A DNA stretch of 64,000 bases, taken from positions 5,299,001-5,363,000 of the forward strand of contig NZ_CP019630.1 in assembly GCF_001999245.1 (NCBI RefSeq), in the 5' to 3' direction. Within the stretch, counting starts at the first letter, position 1, and each line of letters begins with the position of its first letter. Positions 43,936-53,138 of this stretch are shown here, piece after piece. This DNA is from Roseibium algicola (GTDB lineage: Bacteria; Pseudomonadota; Alphaproteobacteria; Rhizobiales; Stappiaceae). A program made the position numbers and the translations under genes. The notes below the pieces were generated by a model. That model worked only from the letters and a program-made list of their open reading frames with translations. It made no database searches and was not told the origin of the DNA.

Positions 43936-44802
43936 ATGCAAGACACTCCTCAGTTCGACCGGGCACCTGGAAGCACATGTGCCTATGTGACACTGGTGAC
44001 GAACCGGGACTATGTGCTCGGGGCGACGGCGCTTCTGCGCTCGCTCCAGCATTCGGGAACCGAAGCCGACCTCGTGGTCCTCTACACGCCCGGGGTCGGT
44101 GAGGCGGATCTTGCCCCCCTTGCGGAATTCGGTCCGCGGTTTGGCCGGTGTGAGCGCCTGCCAACGAGCGAAAGCTTCAACGCCCGCCATGAACGCGGCC
44201 GCATTCACAAGGCGGCCCCGTTCACAAAGGGCGGAAAGCCGGTCTTTCACACGCCTCTGGACAACTTCGTCAAGCTGCGGCTGTGGCAACTCGAGGAATA
44301 TGACCGGGTCATCTTCATCGATGCTGATGCCATCGTGCTGCAGAACTGCGACAAGCTATTTGGCTATCCCGAGTTCTGCGCAGCGCCCAACGTCTACGAA
44401 AGCCTGCAGGACTTCCACCGTCTGAACAGCGGTGTCTTTACCGCCCGGCCGAATAGGACCACGTTCGAGGCCATGCTGGCGCGTCTGGACAGGCCGGAGG
44501 CCTTCTGGCGGCGCACGGACCAGACGTTTCTGGAAGACTATTTTCCCGACTGGCACGGGTTGCCGGTGTTCTTCAACACGCTCCAGTATGTCTGGTTCAA
44601 CCTGCCGGAACTCTGGAACTGGAAGCAGATCCATGTGCTGCATTACCAGTATGAAAAGCCCTGGCAGGAGGGGCATGAAAAGACCGCCAAGTTAAGTCCT
44701 CTGATCGATCTCTGGCAGGCTTTTGCGACCGGGGTCGACATTCCGGACGATTTGGCCGGCCTGCCAGGACCTCTGGAGTGGGCGGCAAAGCAGGCGTCCT
44801 GA
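43936..44802 (+). CDS. sqdD: Sulfolipid-associated glycosyltransferase family 8 protein SqdD
   Basis: In Rhodobacter and Sinorhizobium the sqdBDC operon carries a glycogenin-like GT8 transferase, SqdD, needed for sulfolipid formation. This 288-residue protein has the GT8 start TCAYVTLVTNRDYVLGA, the DXD metal motif in VIFIDADAIVL, and the FNAGVFxxxP-like HRLNSGVFTARPN. It lies 8 bases after sqdB and overlaps sqdC by one base. It probably transfers sulfoquinovose to diacylglycerol, by analogy with the operon. Start and length are as expected for the group. Confidence 0.9.
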   Translation: MQDTPQFDRAPGSTCAYVTLVTNRDYVLGATALLRSLQHSGTEADLVVLYTPGVGEADLAPLAEFGPRFGRCERLPTSESFNARHERGRIHKAAPFTKGGKPVFHTPLDNFVKLRLWQLEEYDRVIFIDADAIVLQNCDKLFGYPEFCAAPNVYESLQDFHRLNSGVFTARPNRTTFEAMLARLDRPEAFWRRTDQTFLEDYFPDWHGLPVFFNTLQYVWFNLPELWNWKQIHVLHYQYEKPWQEGHEKTAKLSPLIDLWQAFATGVDIPDDLAGLPGPLEWAAKQAS

Positions 44803-45686
44803 TGCATGTACTTCTGACGGGGGCGAGCGGAACGGTTGGCCGATTCATCCTGAAGCGGCTGCTTGACGATGGCTGCACGGTTACGCTTCTTGGCAGACGT
44901 CCGGTTGACGGCGTCGCGGCAGCCTTTCGAACCTATGACCTTGCTGATGCGGATCCTCAACTCCCGCAAGCCGATGCACTCGTTCATTGTGCGCTGGTCC
45001 ATGAGCCCGGCAAGTTCCGGGGCGGTGAGGGGGACGATCCAGAGCGGTTCAGGAAGCTGAATGTCGACGGTACCCGACGTCTTTTTAAAGCGGCCGCGAA
45101 GATGGGATGCCGGACAGTCGTTTTCCTCTCCAGCAGGGCTGTTTACGGTGATCACCGACAAGGCGAAAAGCTTACGGAAACGGATGCACCAGCACCCGAT
45201 ACGCTTTATGGCGACGTGAAACTTGCAGGGGAGAGGGCACTCAAGGTTTTATGCGGCCAGAGAATGCGCGGCATCGTTTTGCGCGCGACCGGTGTTTACG
45301 GCCCTGGGTCAGGCTCGGCAGACCACAAATGGTCGGGGCTTTTCAGGGATTTTGCATCCGGTATTCCGATTACCCCGCGCAGGGGAACGGAAGTTCACGG
45401 GGACGACCTTGCTGCTGCCGTTGCCCTGGTTCTGGAAGCGCGACGGGAAAATGAAGAACCATTTCAGATCTACAACGTCTCGGATCTTCTGCTCGACCGC
45501 CAGGACCTTCTGGCACTTTATGCGGCCGAAGCAGGTTTGAACCTTGAGGTGCCGACAGGATCGGACCAGGCGCCAGGCGAAATGACGACAGACCGGCTGC
45601 GGGCACTTGGGTGGTCGCCTGGCGGAACTGAAAAGCTGAAAGTGTTTCTGCGCTCAATAGCCGGGCGCGGTGCGGCCGGCACCTGA
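44802..45686 (+). CDS. sqdC: NAD(P)-dependent epimerase/dehydratase-like SqdC
   Basis: The third gene of the sulfolipid operon. The 294-residue product is an extended SDR with the Rossmann motif LTGASGTVGRF near the N-terminus, VVFLSSRAVYG as the strand with catalytic Ser, and the Tyr/Lys pair in TLYGDVKLAGE. In Rhodobacter sphaeroides sqdC was named as the last gene of sqdBDC, with an auxiliary role in sulfolipid metabolism. I assign it by position and fold. The ATG at 44802 shares its A with the sqdD stop. A strong terminator follows. Confidence 0.82.
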   Translation: MHVLLTGASGTVGRFILKRLLDDGCTVTLLGRRPVDGVAAAFRTYDLADADPQLPQADALVHCALVHEPGKFRGGEGDDPERFRKLNVDGTRRLFKAAAKMGCRTVVFLSSRAVYGDHRQGEKLTETDAPAPDTLYGDVKLAGERALKVLCGQRMRGIVLRATGVYGPGSGSADHKWSGLFRDFASGIPITPRRGTEVHGDDLAAAVALVLEARRENEEPFQIYNVSDLLLDRQDLLALYAAEAGLNLEVPTGSDQAPGEMTTDRLRALGWSPGGTEKLKVFLRSIAGRGAAGT

Positions 45687-45729
45687 CGCTCAGCTTTTGA
45701 TCGGGTGTGTTTGCCGGTATGGCAACAAA

Positions 45730-45757
45730 AAAAGGCGGGCTCAGCGGCCCGCCTTTT
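45730..45757. terminator. Bidirectional terminator between sqdC and the convergent chemoreceptor gene
   Basis: An 11-bp perfect inverted repeat, AAAAGGCGGGC / GCCCGCCTTTT, with a six-base loop and A/T-rich tracts on both sides. It lies 43 bases after sqdC and 20 bases beyond the end of the minus-strand chemoreceptor gene, so it can end transcripts from both directions. Confidence 0.9.
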
Positions 45758-45777
45758 CCAGTTGCCTTTGGGCCAGA

Positions 45778-47751
45778 TCAGGCAGCGCGGATGTCGTCGA
45801 AGAAGCGGTCGACCTTCGAGCTGAGGTTGGCGGATTCGCTGGTCAGTGCCTCTGCTGTAGACAGAACATCCGCAGCGTTTCGGCCGGTTGACTGAGCGCC
45901 ACTGGAGACCTGGATAATCGTCTCGGAGATGGCGTCCGTACCCGTGGAGACTTCGTTGACGTTTCGCGAAATCTCGTTGGTCGCCAGGCTCTGCTGTTCA
46001 ACCGACACAGAGATGTCCTTGGAGATCTCGGACATTTCCGCAATGACGTTGCTGATATCGCGGATGGCTTCAGCAGCGCGGTTCGAAACTGTCTGCATCG
46101 CCTGGATCTGCGTTGCGATTTCCTCTGTCGCCTGGGCAGTCTGGTTGGCCAGGGATTTCACCTCCGATGCAACAACCGCAAAGCCTTTGCCGGCTTCACC
46201 GGCGCGGGCCGCCTCAATGGTGGCATTCAGCGCCAGAAGGTTGGTCTGGGCAGCAATGTCGTTGATCAGACTGACGATCTGGCTAATCCGGTCGGTGGTA
46301 GCCACCAGGCTCTGTACGGTCTGATCCGTCTGGGAAGCCGCGCTGGAGGCCCGTTCGGAAATACCGGCCTGCTCTTCAACACGCCGGGCGATTTCGGCGA
46401 TAGAGGACGTCAGTTCCTCGGAGGCTGCGGCAACCGAACGGACATTGGCGGCAGTATCGCCGGTGGTCCGGGCAGCCGATTCCGCATCGGTCGAGCTTTG
46501 TTCGGAAGTTTGCGCCAACTCGCGGGCGGTGCGTTCCAGTTCTTCTGTGGCGTTGGAAACGGTTTCCAGAACGCTGCGGATTTCCTGGTTGAAACCACCA
46601 AGCAACTGGTCGACGGTTGCTGCCCTGCGATGCTTGGCTTCCTGCTCGGTCGCGCGTTCGGCTTCCAGGCGACGCTGTTCCTTGCCGTTGGTCTTGAACA
46701 CCTCCACGGCATTGGCGATCGAGCCGATCTCGTCGTTCCGCTCCAGGCCCAGGACCGGGGTTTCCAGATCGCCTTCCGCAATCTGGGCCATTGAACTGGT
46801 CACGGACGCGAGCGGACGGGCCAGCAGTGTCTGGAACAGGGTGCCGAGGATGGCAAGCATCAGCACGGTTGCAATCACGGTCGCAAAGAGTGCCGAATAG
46901 CGGAAGCTGGTCAGGCTCGCAAAGGCGGCGTTCCGATCAACGGAAAGGCCAATCTGCCAGTCGACCGGCAATCCGGTGACCGGAACGAACTGGACGATAC
47001 GGTCGCCATTCACACTGGACGCGTATTGCGGTTCTGCACTTACCTTGACCGGCTCGTTGGGGAAAAGCTCACTGAGCGGCTTGGAAATCATGTTGCTGTC
47101 CGGGTGCACCAGGATGGTGCCCTTGGAATCGGCCACAAAGACGTAACCGAGGCCGCTCATGTTCGACGAGGCGAGCATGTTCGCCAGGGTGGTGATGTCA
47201 AAGTCACCACCGACCACACCGGAAAGGGTGCCACCGGTTTTTACCGGTGTTGCAGCCGTCACGATGAGATTGCCGGTTGAGGCGTCCTGATAGGGGGCGG
47301 TGATCACGGGTCCGCCTTTTGCGACGGCATCCTTGTACCAGGGGCGCACGCGCGGATCGTAGCCTTCGGGCAGATCTGCCGGCGGCCACATGTTGAAGGC
47401 GCCGTCTGCTTCCACACCAAAATAGGTCGCGCTGAAATTGCTGGTCAGGGTCTTGAGGTCGAAGAACTCGGGCGTTACCTCGGGCTGCTTGGCAATGCGT
47501 TCGGACAACGCTTCGATGAGCAGCATGCGCGCTTCGAACCAGTTTGTGACGATATTGACTTCCGACTGGCCGACACCGGTCATGTAGTCGCGAACTTCGT
47601 CCGTCTTTGCGTTGCGCTGAAGGGTGTCGTTGAAGAGGCCAAAGCCGGCGAAGATCAGAACAATGACGCCGGCGGCTGCCAGCAGGATTTTGGTGATCAC
47701 GCTCCGACGGGAGCGAACTGAGAGAGCCTGGGTCACAAACTTCATTCCCAT
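45778..47751 (-). CDS. Chemoreceptor with dCache amino-acid-binding motif
   Basis: A 657-residue methyl-accepting chemotaxis protein. TM1 is at about residues 18-40, the periplasmic dCache sensor at about 45-275, TM2 at about 283-308, then HAMP and the methyl-accepting domain with [20 protein letters not shown]. The sensor carries Tyr131, Arg136, Trp138, Tyr139, Asp156 and Asp183, whose spacing (5, 2, 1, 17, 27) equals that of the amino-acid motif residues of Pseudomonas PctA. So an amino acid ligand is predicted. No pentapeptide tether at the C-terminus. Preferred start 47751; Met at 47745 is an alternative. It stands alone. Confidence 0.93.
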   Translation of the reverse strand: MGMKFVTQALSVRSRRSVITKILLAAAGVIVLIFAGFGLFNDTLQRNAKTDEVRDYMTGVGQSEVNIVTNWFEARMLLIEALSERIAKQPEVTPEFFDLKTLTSNFSATYFGVEADGAFNMWPPADLPEGYDPRVRPWYKDAVAKGGPVITAPYQDASTGNLIVTAATPVKTGGTLSGVVGGDFDITTLANMLASSNMSGLGYVFVADSKGTILVHPDSNMISKPLSELFPNEPVKVSAEPQYASSVNGDRIVQFVPVTGLPVDWQIGLSVDRNAAFASLTSFRYSALFATVIATVLMLAILGTLFQTLLARPLASVTSSMAQIAEGDLETPVLGLERNDEIGSIANAVEVFKTNGKEQRRLEAERATEQEAKHRRAATVDQLLGGFNQEIRSVLETVSNATEELERTARELAQTSEQSSTDAESAARTTGDTAANVRSVAAASEELTSSIAEIARRVEEQAGISERASSAASQTDQTVQSLVATTDRISQIVSLINDIAAQTNLLALNATIEAARAGEAGKGFAVVASEVKSLANQTAQATEEIATQIQAMQTVSNRAAEAIRDISNVIAEMSEISKDISVSVEQQSLATNEISRNVNEVSTGTDAISETIIQVSSGAQSTGRNAADVLSTAEALTSESANLSSKVDRFFDDIRAA

Positions 47752-47991
47752 GGTTGAGAAGGTTTGTGTCTGTATTCGCTCATCTGAATGAAGGAATACT
47801 AAATCCGACCGGTTTCCAAGCCGTCTTTGAACTAAAAAAATGAAAACTTCATGCGATTTTGAATGTTACTCGCAAAAATAACAATGGAATTTCTTGAGGT
47901 TGCTTTTTTGTTTTTGTTACAACTCGAGTTTGAACTCGATATTACCTAGAGTTCAATGCACCTGTTTGAAGCCTCCACCGCGCAAGTGGCT

Positions 47992-48699
47992 TCAAACGGA
48001 AACCGTGGGGCCAAATATCTTTTCAAATTCGGCCCGAAGGACGCTGTCGTTTTCGGCCATGGTAACGGGCAGGCCGAGATCCACGAGACTGGTCACGCCA
48101 TGTTCGGTAATGCCGCAGGGCACGATGCCGTCAAAATGATCCAGTTCAGGCTCCACGTTGAAGCTGATGCCGTGGAACGTGACCCATTTGCGCAGGCGGA
48201 TGCCGATTGCGGCGATCTTGTCCTCGACCGTCGCCCCGCGGTCTGGCCGACGCACCCAGACGCCGACGCGGTCTTCCCGGCGTTCGCCGCGAATGTGATA
48301 GTGCCAGAGCGTGCTGATGAGCCAGGCTTCAAGTGCGGAAACAAAAGCCCGCACATCCTGCTGACGCCGCTTCAGATCGAGCATGACATAGGCTACGCGT
48401 TGCCCGGGCCCATGGTAGGTGTGCTGTCCACCGCGCCCTGTCCGGTAGACCGGAAAGCGGTCGGGAGCGACAAGATCGCTGTCCTTGGCGCTGGTGCCGG
48501 CGGTGTAGAGCGGGGGATGCTCCAGCAGCCAGACCTGTTCGTCGGCTTCGCCGGCAATGATTCTCTGGACCCTTTCATCCATTTCCCGAAGAGCGGTCTC
48601 ATAATCGACCAGTTCGTCTGAAATCCGCCATTCGACCGGCCGCGAGCCGGAAACTGGCAGAAAACTAAGGGAAAGAGCGTCTCTATCGGCGGGTGACAT
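47992..48699 (-). CDS. lipB: Octanoyl-(acyl-carrier-protein)-protein N-octanoyltransferase
   Basis: LipB moves octanoate from ACP to the lipoyl domains of 2-oxoacid dehydrogenases and GcvH, the first step of lipoate assembly. The 235-residue product has the signature [15 protein letters not shown], the catalytic Lys161 in [10 protein letters not shown] and Cys195 in [10 protein letters not shown]. Length is normal. The gene is alone here; lipA is not in the window. It is divergent from the fliN-like gene. Confidence 0.95.
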   Translation of the reverse strand: MSPADRDALSLSFLPVSGSRPVEWRISDELVDYETALREMDERVQRIIAGEADEQVWLLEHPPLYTAGTSAKDSDLVAPDRFPVYRTGRGGQHTYHGPGQRVAYVMLDLKRRQQDVRAFVSALEAWLISTLWHYHIRGERREDRVGVWVRRPDRGATVEDKIAAIGIRLRKWVTFHGISFNVEPELDHFDGIVPCGITEHGVTSLVDLGLPVTMAENDSVLRAEFEKIFGPTVSV

Positions 48700-48797
48700 G
48701 TGGATGACACTTCATTGTTTTTTGAGCTGGCTTGCCATGCCGTGGTATGGTTAAGCGCTGGCGGGTCAGTAGCCCTATTTAAGGATCAAGGCGTCCG

Positions 48798-49064
48798 ATG
48801 ACTACCTTCGATGAAATCAAAGTCGATATTTCCGTCGTTCTCGGGGAGAACGAGATGCCTGTCCACCAGTTGCTCCGCATGGGACGTGGCGCCGTTATCG
48901 ACCTTGATGTGGCCGAAGACGACGATGTGAAGATCTATGCCAACAATACGCTGGTCGCCAAGGGGCAGGTGGTTTTGCTCGGCGAGCGGATAGGCATCTC
49001 GATCACGGAAGTTCTGATGCGTCCGCCGGACATCCGGCCCATGCGTACCGATGGCCCTCTGTGA
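48798..49064 (+). CDS. fliN: FliN-like flagellar motor switch (SpoA domain) protein
   Basis: An 88-residue protein consisting of one SpoA domain: VDISVVLGENEMPVHQLLRMGRG and IYANNTLVAKGQVVLLGERIGI are typical of FliN, which forms the lower part of the flagellar C-ring together with FliM and FliG. No other flagellar gene lies in the window, so the gene is isolated from a flagellar cluster. It is short compared with many FliN proteins, lacking the N-terminal extension. A type III secretion SpoA protein is the alternative. Ribosome binding site AAGG. Confidence 0.85.
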   Translation: MTTFDEIKVDISVVLGENEMPVHQLLRMGRGAVIDLDVAEDDDVKIYANNTLVAKGQVVLLGERIGISITEVLMRPPDIRPMRTDGPL

Positions 49065-49126
49065 GGGACTAAAGCATTTCTGCATAAGAAAAATCGCGTG
49101 CCTGTGAATTAATGCAAAAAGGCCTC

Positions 49127-49155
49127 TTGCGCCCCCAAATTCCTTTTGCTACATG
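49127..49155 (+). promoter_or_regulatory. Probable sigma-70 promoter of the tRNA-Leu gene
   Basis: A TTGCGC -35 box and a TACATG -10 box are separated by exactly 17 bases, ending about 41 bases before the tRNA 5' end. This is a stable-RNA-type arrangement; it is inferred from pattern only. Confidence 0.5.
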
Positions 49156-49196
49156 GAGCGCCTCGACGCTGAGAGGCGCCGGGAATAATCGAATAT

Positions 49197-49283
49197 GCGG
49201 TCGTGGCGGAATTGGTAGACGCGCAGCGTTGAGGTCGCTGTGGGGTAAAACCCGTGGAAGTTCGAGTCTTCTCGACCGCACCA
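49197..49283 (+). tRNA. tRNA-Leu (anticodon GAG), CCA encoded
   Basis: The 7-bp acceptor stem GCGGTCG / CGACCGC is followed by discriminator A and an encoded CCA. A D-arm (GGCGGAATTGGTAGACGC), anticodon arm CAGCG-TTGAGGT-CGCTG with GAG as anticodon, a long class II variable arm and a T-arm with TTCGAGT are visible. A long variable arm plus GAG identifies a leucine tRNA reading CUC and CUU. 87 nucleotides including CCA. A terminator follows. Confidence 0.96.
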
Positions 49284-49313
49284 TATTCGAAGCATTTCTA
49301 CCGATGCTTCCTC

Positions 49314-49342
49314 AAAAGGCTGCCCCTCCGGGTGGCCTTTTT
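49314..49342 (+). terminator. Terminator after tRNA-Leu
   Basis: AAAAGGC pairs with GCCTTTT across a 15-base loop that itself contains a CCC/GGG helix, followed by TTGCTTTT. It lies 31 bases after the tRNA and is a plausible intrinsic terminator, though the stem has an unpaired interior. Confidence 0.7.
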
Positions 49343-49502
49343 GCTTTTCCGCACTGCCCGCAAAATACCTGATTGCTCTGGGAAAATTCAGATACCGGCT
49401 TTTTGGGTTTGTTGCGATGTGCTTTTCTGCATGGAACAGCCTCAGCGGGCTACTGGCAAAAACCGGTCCGGCACATTCATGCGAAATCGAAGGAAGCCGC
49501 AC

Positions 49503-50102
49503 GTGTTCAATTTCCGTTCCATCAGTACTTCGTCCTGTGTGGCAATGATGAGCCTGAGCTTGCTGGCAGGTCCGCTTCAGGCGCAAGAACAAGAGAAAGT
49601 GCAGGAGGCAATGGTCCCGGCCGGTGCCATTGCCGGTGCAGTCACGTCTCCCGTCGACGGCGATATCAATCGCTTTCGCGCAATCCTCGTTGAAACGGAA
49701 GAAGGCGCCGATCTCTACGTCTTTACGGACGCAGGAGAGGGCTGGAAACAGGTTGCCCATTCGAAAGACATGGTGTGGCGCGGCGGCATGTACGGCCAGG
49801 AGCCCTGGATGGAAGCAACCGAACACGGTTCGTTGAAAATCTATTCGGAAAATTCGGCTGTCGGACGCAACCGTTGGGAACAGGTCCTGACCATTGCCTA
49901 TCGTAACGGCGTCTTCCGGGTCGCCGGATACACCTATTCCTACTACGATACGCTGGATCCGGATGCGAACGGGCAGTGTGACGTCAACCTTCTGACGGGC
50001 AAGGGGGTCCTGAACGGGAAGAACTTCAAGACTTCACTCGGTGCCCTGCCTGTACAGGATTGGACCATGGATACTCGGCCGCCGGAGTGCGAGGTCGAGT
50101 GA
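49503..50102 (+). CDS. Exported protein of unknown function (GTG start)
   Basis: A 199-residue protein. I chose the GTG at 49503 because AAGGAAG lies six bases upstream and the product then starts directly with a signal peptide (MFNFRSISTSSCVAMMSLSL... cut near LQAQ). ATGs at 49431 and 49479 would put extra polar residues before it. The mature part has short motifs DINRFRAILVETEEGADLYVF and WKQVAHSKDMVWRGGMYGQE and one cysteine pair (GQCDVN and PPECEVE). I recognise no family. It is probably periplasmic, with no obvious partner among its neighbours. Confidence 0.7.
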   Translation: MFNFRSISTSSCVAMMSLSLLAGPLQAQEQEKVQEAMVPAGAIAGAVTSPVDGDINRFRAILVETEEGADLYVFTDAGEGWKQVAHSKDMVWRGGMYGQEPWMEATEHGSLKIYSENSAVGRNRWEQVLTIAYRNGVFRVAGYTYSYYDTLDPDANGQCDVNLLTGKGVLNGKNFKTSLGALPVQDWTMDTRPPECEVE

Positions 50103-50213
50103 TGCGGCCTTTGCGGCGCGTGTCCGCACTGGCTGTGGAAGCGGTTCTGAAGGGCTCTTGATGACGCTTTGTCGTGTTGTTGTCAGTCATTGAGAAAACA
50201 CGGGAGGGATGAC

Positions 50214-50702
50214 ATGTCCGATATCACAAGGCCGGATTGGCGCTGGGTGATCCGCGGCATGATTCTGACGCTCGTCATCTGCCTGTTGCTGATACAGCTT
50301 TTCCCTGAAATTTACGCCGTAAAGGATTTCTGGCTTGTCACGGTGCCGAGTGGCGCCTTATGGGGCAGCTTCTTGTCGCGTCTCTTGAGCGAGCCGGGGC
50401 TCTGGAAACTTCTCGTGACGAGCGCGGAAGGGGCTGCGATGATCGTGGTGCTGTTTCTTGTGGTGTTTCGTCCGCTGATTGCCTGGAAAGCGTATCTGGT
50501 CTGCGTTGCCTTGACTGCCGTCTCGGCAATCCTGTTTTTTACCTACGTCCTTCCCGCAATGCCGAACAGCACGCTGCTCATGGTCTTGGCCGGCAGCCTC
50601 TATTCATCGTTCCGCTATGGCGTCACGCTTGCGCTGCTCTATGCGCTCGCGCTCACGTCGGACACAGCGCCAACCAATCGGCAGCTTCCCGCCCATGCGT
50701 GA
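50214..50702 (+). CDS. Integral membrane protein of unknown function
   Basis: A 162-residue protein with about four hydrophobic helices (residues 12-30, 58-85, 90-112 and 120-150), starting MSDITRPDWRWVIRGMILTL. A strong GGGAGGG ribosome binding site precedes the ATG at 50214; an upstream frame start is unlikely. No motif suggests a function. The next gene starts 8 bases before this one ends, so the two are translationally coupled and probably work in the same place. Confidence 0.72.
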   Translation: MSDITRPDWRWVIRGMILTLVICLLLIQLFPEIYAVKDFWLVTVPSGALWGSFLSRLLSEPGLWKLLVTSAEGAAMIVVLFLVVFRPLIAWKAYLVCVALTAVSAILFFTYVLPAMPNSTLLMVLAGSLYSSFRYGVTLALLYALALTSDTAPTNRQLPAHA

Positions 50703-51063
50703 AGGTGTGAGACAGGGCATTGCGGAGCGACTGAAAGCCCTCCGGACCAGGTTCGTTCTCGTGTGGCTGGCACTTGCATTTGTGTCGCCAGCGGCATTTG
50801 CGCAGTCACTTTCCGTTTATCCTGCCGTTGATCCGGGCAGGTTTGGCGCGATGACGTGCCAGCAGCTTTGGTATGTCGAGCAGGAGGTGCTGGCTGCAGG
50901 CAGAGTGTGTCTTGCCAGCGAAAGAGCACGCCGCGCATTCCGCCGTGCGGAGCGATGCATATCCGATGACGAGGCCATTCTGCCACAGGATACGCGTGAC
51001 TATCTTGATCACTTGCGAAGCGTTGCAGCGGACAAGGGGTGCAGCGGCCCCGAGAGGCGTTGA
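50695..51063 (+). CDS. Small exported protein with YARHG-like domain
   Basis: A 122-residue protein that starts MREGVRQGIAERLKALRTR, followed by a hydrophobic signal sequence (VLVWLALAFVSPAAFA) and a mature part of about 70 residues with CQQLWYVEQEVLAAGRVCLAS, ERCISDDEAI and a final Cys. The LWYxxxxVxxxGxV pattern with cysteine pairs resembles the YARHG domain found in alphaproteobacterial exported proteins, but the central YARHG residues are not conserved, so I call it only like. It overlaps the membrane gene upstream by 8 bases. An internal start is possible. Confidence 0.65.
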   Translation: MREGVRQGIAERLKALRTRFVLVWLALAFVSPAAFAQSLSVYPAVDPGRFGAMTCQQLWYVEQEVLAAGRVCLASERARRAFRRAERCISDDEAILPQDTRDYLDHLRSVAADKGCSGPERR

Positions 51064-51237
51064 AGGACTTCAAGGAAAGTTGGCAGGCTTTTGAACCAGA
51101 TCGGCATTTCGGAGTTAAGTCTGTGGACCGGTTTCGCTTTTCCGGTGGCGCTTTGCCGCCGCAAACGCTAGATCTGGAGAGGAGTGTCCGGTGCCTTTCG
51201 CCGGAAGAGTTCGTTGCGTTTTGAGGGGAGGCGCCAG

Positions 51238-52653
51238 ATGAGTGAAGCATCCGAGCTTGATGTCACCGCCTCTCCCGTTCCCGACATTCCGGTGCGCGAC
51301 GAGGATGAGCATCTCAATCGCGAGTTCATTGCGGCTGTTGAAGCGGCAATCGAGGCGAACGATCAGGATGGCTTGAGGCACCTTGCCGCTGATCTTCACG
51401 AAGCTGACACCGGTGACCTTCTCGAGACGCTGGATCCGGAGGATCGGGCGTCCTTCATCCGGCTTCTGGGCGAGGACTTCGACTATACCGCGCTGACCGA
51501 GATCGATGAGGCGGTGCGTCTACAGGTTCTGGAAGACCTGCCGACGGAAGTCATTGCCGAAGGTCTGGGCGAGCTCGATTCGGATGATGCGGTCTACATT
51601 CTGGAAGACCTCGATGAGGACGACCAGGCTGCTATTCTGGAAGAACTGCCCTATGCGGACAGGGCCCAGCTGCAAAAGGCTCTGGATTATCCGGAAGAAA
51701 GCGCCGGCCGGCGCATGCAGACCGAATTCATTGCGGTTGCCCCGTTCTGGACCATCGGTCAGACGATCGACTACATGCGCGAGGCCCGCGACCTTCCGGA
51801 CAGCTTCTACGAAATCTACGTGGTCGATCCGACGTTCAAACTGCTCGGGTCCGTTCACCTGGACAAGATCCTGCGCACCAAGCGGGACGAGAAGGTCACT
51901 TCCATCATGGAGGAGACCCGCCAGGCGGTGCTCGCGACGGAAGATCAGGAAGAGGTCGCCCGCCGGTTTGAGCGCTACAACCTCGTTTCATCCGCCGTTG
52001 TCGACGAGAATGACCGTCTGGTCGGTGTTTTGACGGTTGATGACATCGTCGACGTCATCCAGGAAGAAGCGGAAGAAGACCTGCGTGCCCTGGCCGGTGT
52101 CGGTGATGAAGAGATTTCCGATAATGTGATGACCATTGCGCGCTCGCGGCTGACCTGGCTGGTCGTCAACCTTGGCACCGCCGTGCTTGCCTCGGTGGTG
52201 ATTGCGCTGTTCGAGGACACGATCGAGGCCATGGTGGCGCTGGCGGTGCTGATGCCGATCGTCGCTTCCATGGGGGGCAACGCCGGCACCCAGACGATGA
52301 CCGTTGCCGTGCGTGGTATTGCCACCCAGGAACTGGGTGCGCGCAATCTTTTGCGCGTTCTCAACCGTGAAATTCTGGTGAGTGTGTTCAATGGCGTTGC
52401 CCTGGCCATCCTAATCGGGGTGACCGCCTGGATGTGGTTTGGCAGTCCGGGGCTCGGCGTGGTGATTGGCGGTGCGATCGTGATCAATCTGCTGTTCGCG
52501 GGTCTCTCCGGCCTTCTGATCCCGATCGCACTCGACAAGATGAACGTCGATCCGGCGATCGCCTCGAGTGTCTTCGTGACGACGGTGACAGATGTGGTCG
52601 GTTTCTTCGCCTTTCTCGGCATCGCGGCGCTTTGGTTCGGCCTGCCGTTCTAG
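51238..52653 (+). CDS. mgtE: Magnesium transporter MgtE, copy 2
   Basis: A 471-residue MgtE. N-terminal MgtE_N domain (about 20-135, with LGELDSDDAVYILEDLDEDD), two CBS domains (about 140-265), plug helix and five TM helices. The pore segment VASMGGNAGTQTMTV is canonical and the final helix has the selectivity Asp in VTTVTDVVGF. The strong GGGGAGG ribosome binding site precedes the ATG at 51238; an upstream in-frame start 18 codons earlier is not supported. Compared with copy 1 it is closer to the textbook MgtE. Converges with a DUF1330 gene. Confidence 0.94.
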   Translation: MSEASELDVTASPVPDIPVRDEDEHLNREFIAAVEAAIEANDQDGLRHLAADLHEADTGDLLETLDPEDRASFIRLLGEDFDYTALTEIDEAVRLQVLEDLPTEVIAEGLGELDSDDAVYILEDLDEDDQAAILEELPYADRAQLQKALDYPEESAGRRMQTEFIAVAPFWTIGQTIDYMREARDLPDSFYEIYVVDPTFKLLGSVHLDKILRTKRDEKVTSIMEETRQAVLATEDQEEVARRFERYNLVSSAVVDENDRLVGVLTVDDIVDVIQEEAEEDLRALAGVGDEEISDNVMTIARSRLTWLVVNLGTAVLASVVIALFEDTIEAMVALAVLMPIVASMGGNAGTQTMTVAVRGIATQELGARNLLRVLNREILVSVFNGVALAILIGVTAWMWFGSPGLGVVIGGAIVINLLFAGLSGLLIPIALDKMNVDPAIASSVFVTTVTDVVGFFAFLGIAALWFGLPF

Positions 52654-52670
52654 CCTCCAATCGGCAGGCC
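52639..52670. terminator. Hairpin across the mgtE stop codon
   Basis: A perfect 9-bp inverted repeat, GGCCTGCCG / CGGCAGGCC, encloses the mgtE stop codon in a 14-base loop. It lies between convergent genes and could terminate from both sides, though the T-tract (TCGTTT) is weak. Confidence 0.4.
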
Positions 52671-52681
52671 TCGTTTAAAGG

Positions 52682-53122
52682 TCAGTCACCGCAAATCAGA
52701 ACCTTCTGTCGCAGACATGCGGCCGTGCGGTGATGGAAGGCCTCGCGATAGGCGCTGTCCGAATAGAGTGCGATCAACGCGGTTAAATCGGGATAGGCGC
52801 CGATAGCGACCAGATCCCAATCCTCGTCCTGCCCCAGGAACATGCCCTGAAACGGTCCGACATAAAGGAACCGTCCACCAGCCCGCTCCATGGCCGGCAT
52901 GCTTGCAGCCGCATAACTGGCAAAGGCTTCCTGGCCCGTCTGGCCCGTCGTTCCGTCCGCATATGTCGCGGCGGCATTCAGCTTGAAGAAATTGATCAGG
53001 GTTACGGGTTTGTCGTTCGCCCGGCTGAGGATCTGCGTCCATTGGCTTTCCGTCGGGCTGGTGCCGTCGGTTCCCGGGCCGTACCAGGTTACGAATTGGG
53101 CTGACTGTTGCTTGACGTCCAT
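52682..53122 (-). CDS. DUF1330 domain protein
   Basis: A 146-residue cytoplasmic protein of the DUF1330 family (a ferredoxin-like dimeric alpha/beta barrel): KPVTLINFFKLNAAATY, FASYAAASMPAMERAGGRFLYVGPF and DWDLVAIGAYPDLTALIAL are typical. Function is not known for the family. I chose the ATG at 53122, with GGAGAAG before it. It is transcribed divergently from the TetR gene, and two copies of an inverted-repeat operator lie between the starts, so it is probably repressed by that regulator. Confidence 0.82.
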   Translation of the reverse strand: MDVKQQSAQFVTWYGPGTDGTSPTESQWTQILSRANDKPVTLINFFKLNAAATYADGTTGQTGQEAFASYAAASMPAMERAGGRFLYVGPFQGMFLGQDEDWDLVAIGAYPDLTALIALYSDSAYREAFHHRTAACLRQKVLICGD

Positions 53123-53138
53123 GAGGCTTCTCCATAAC

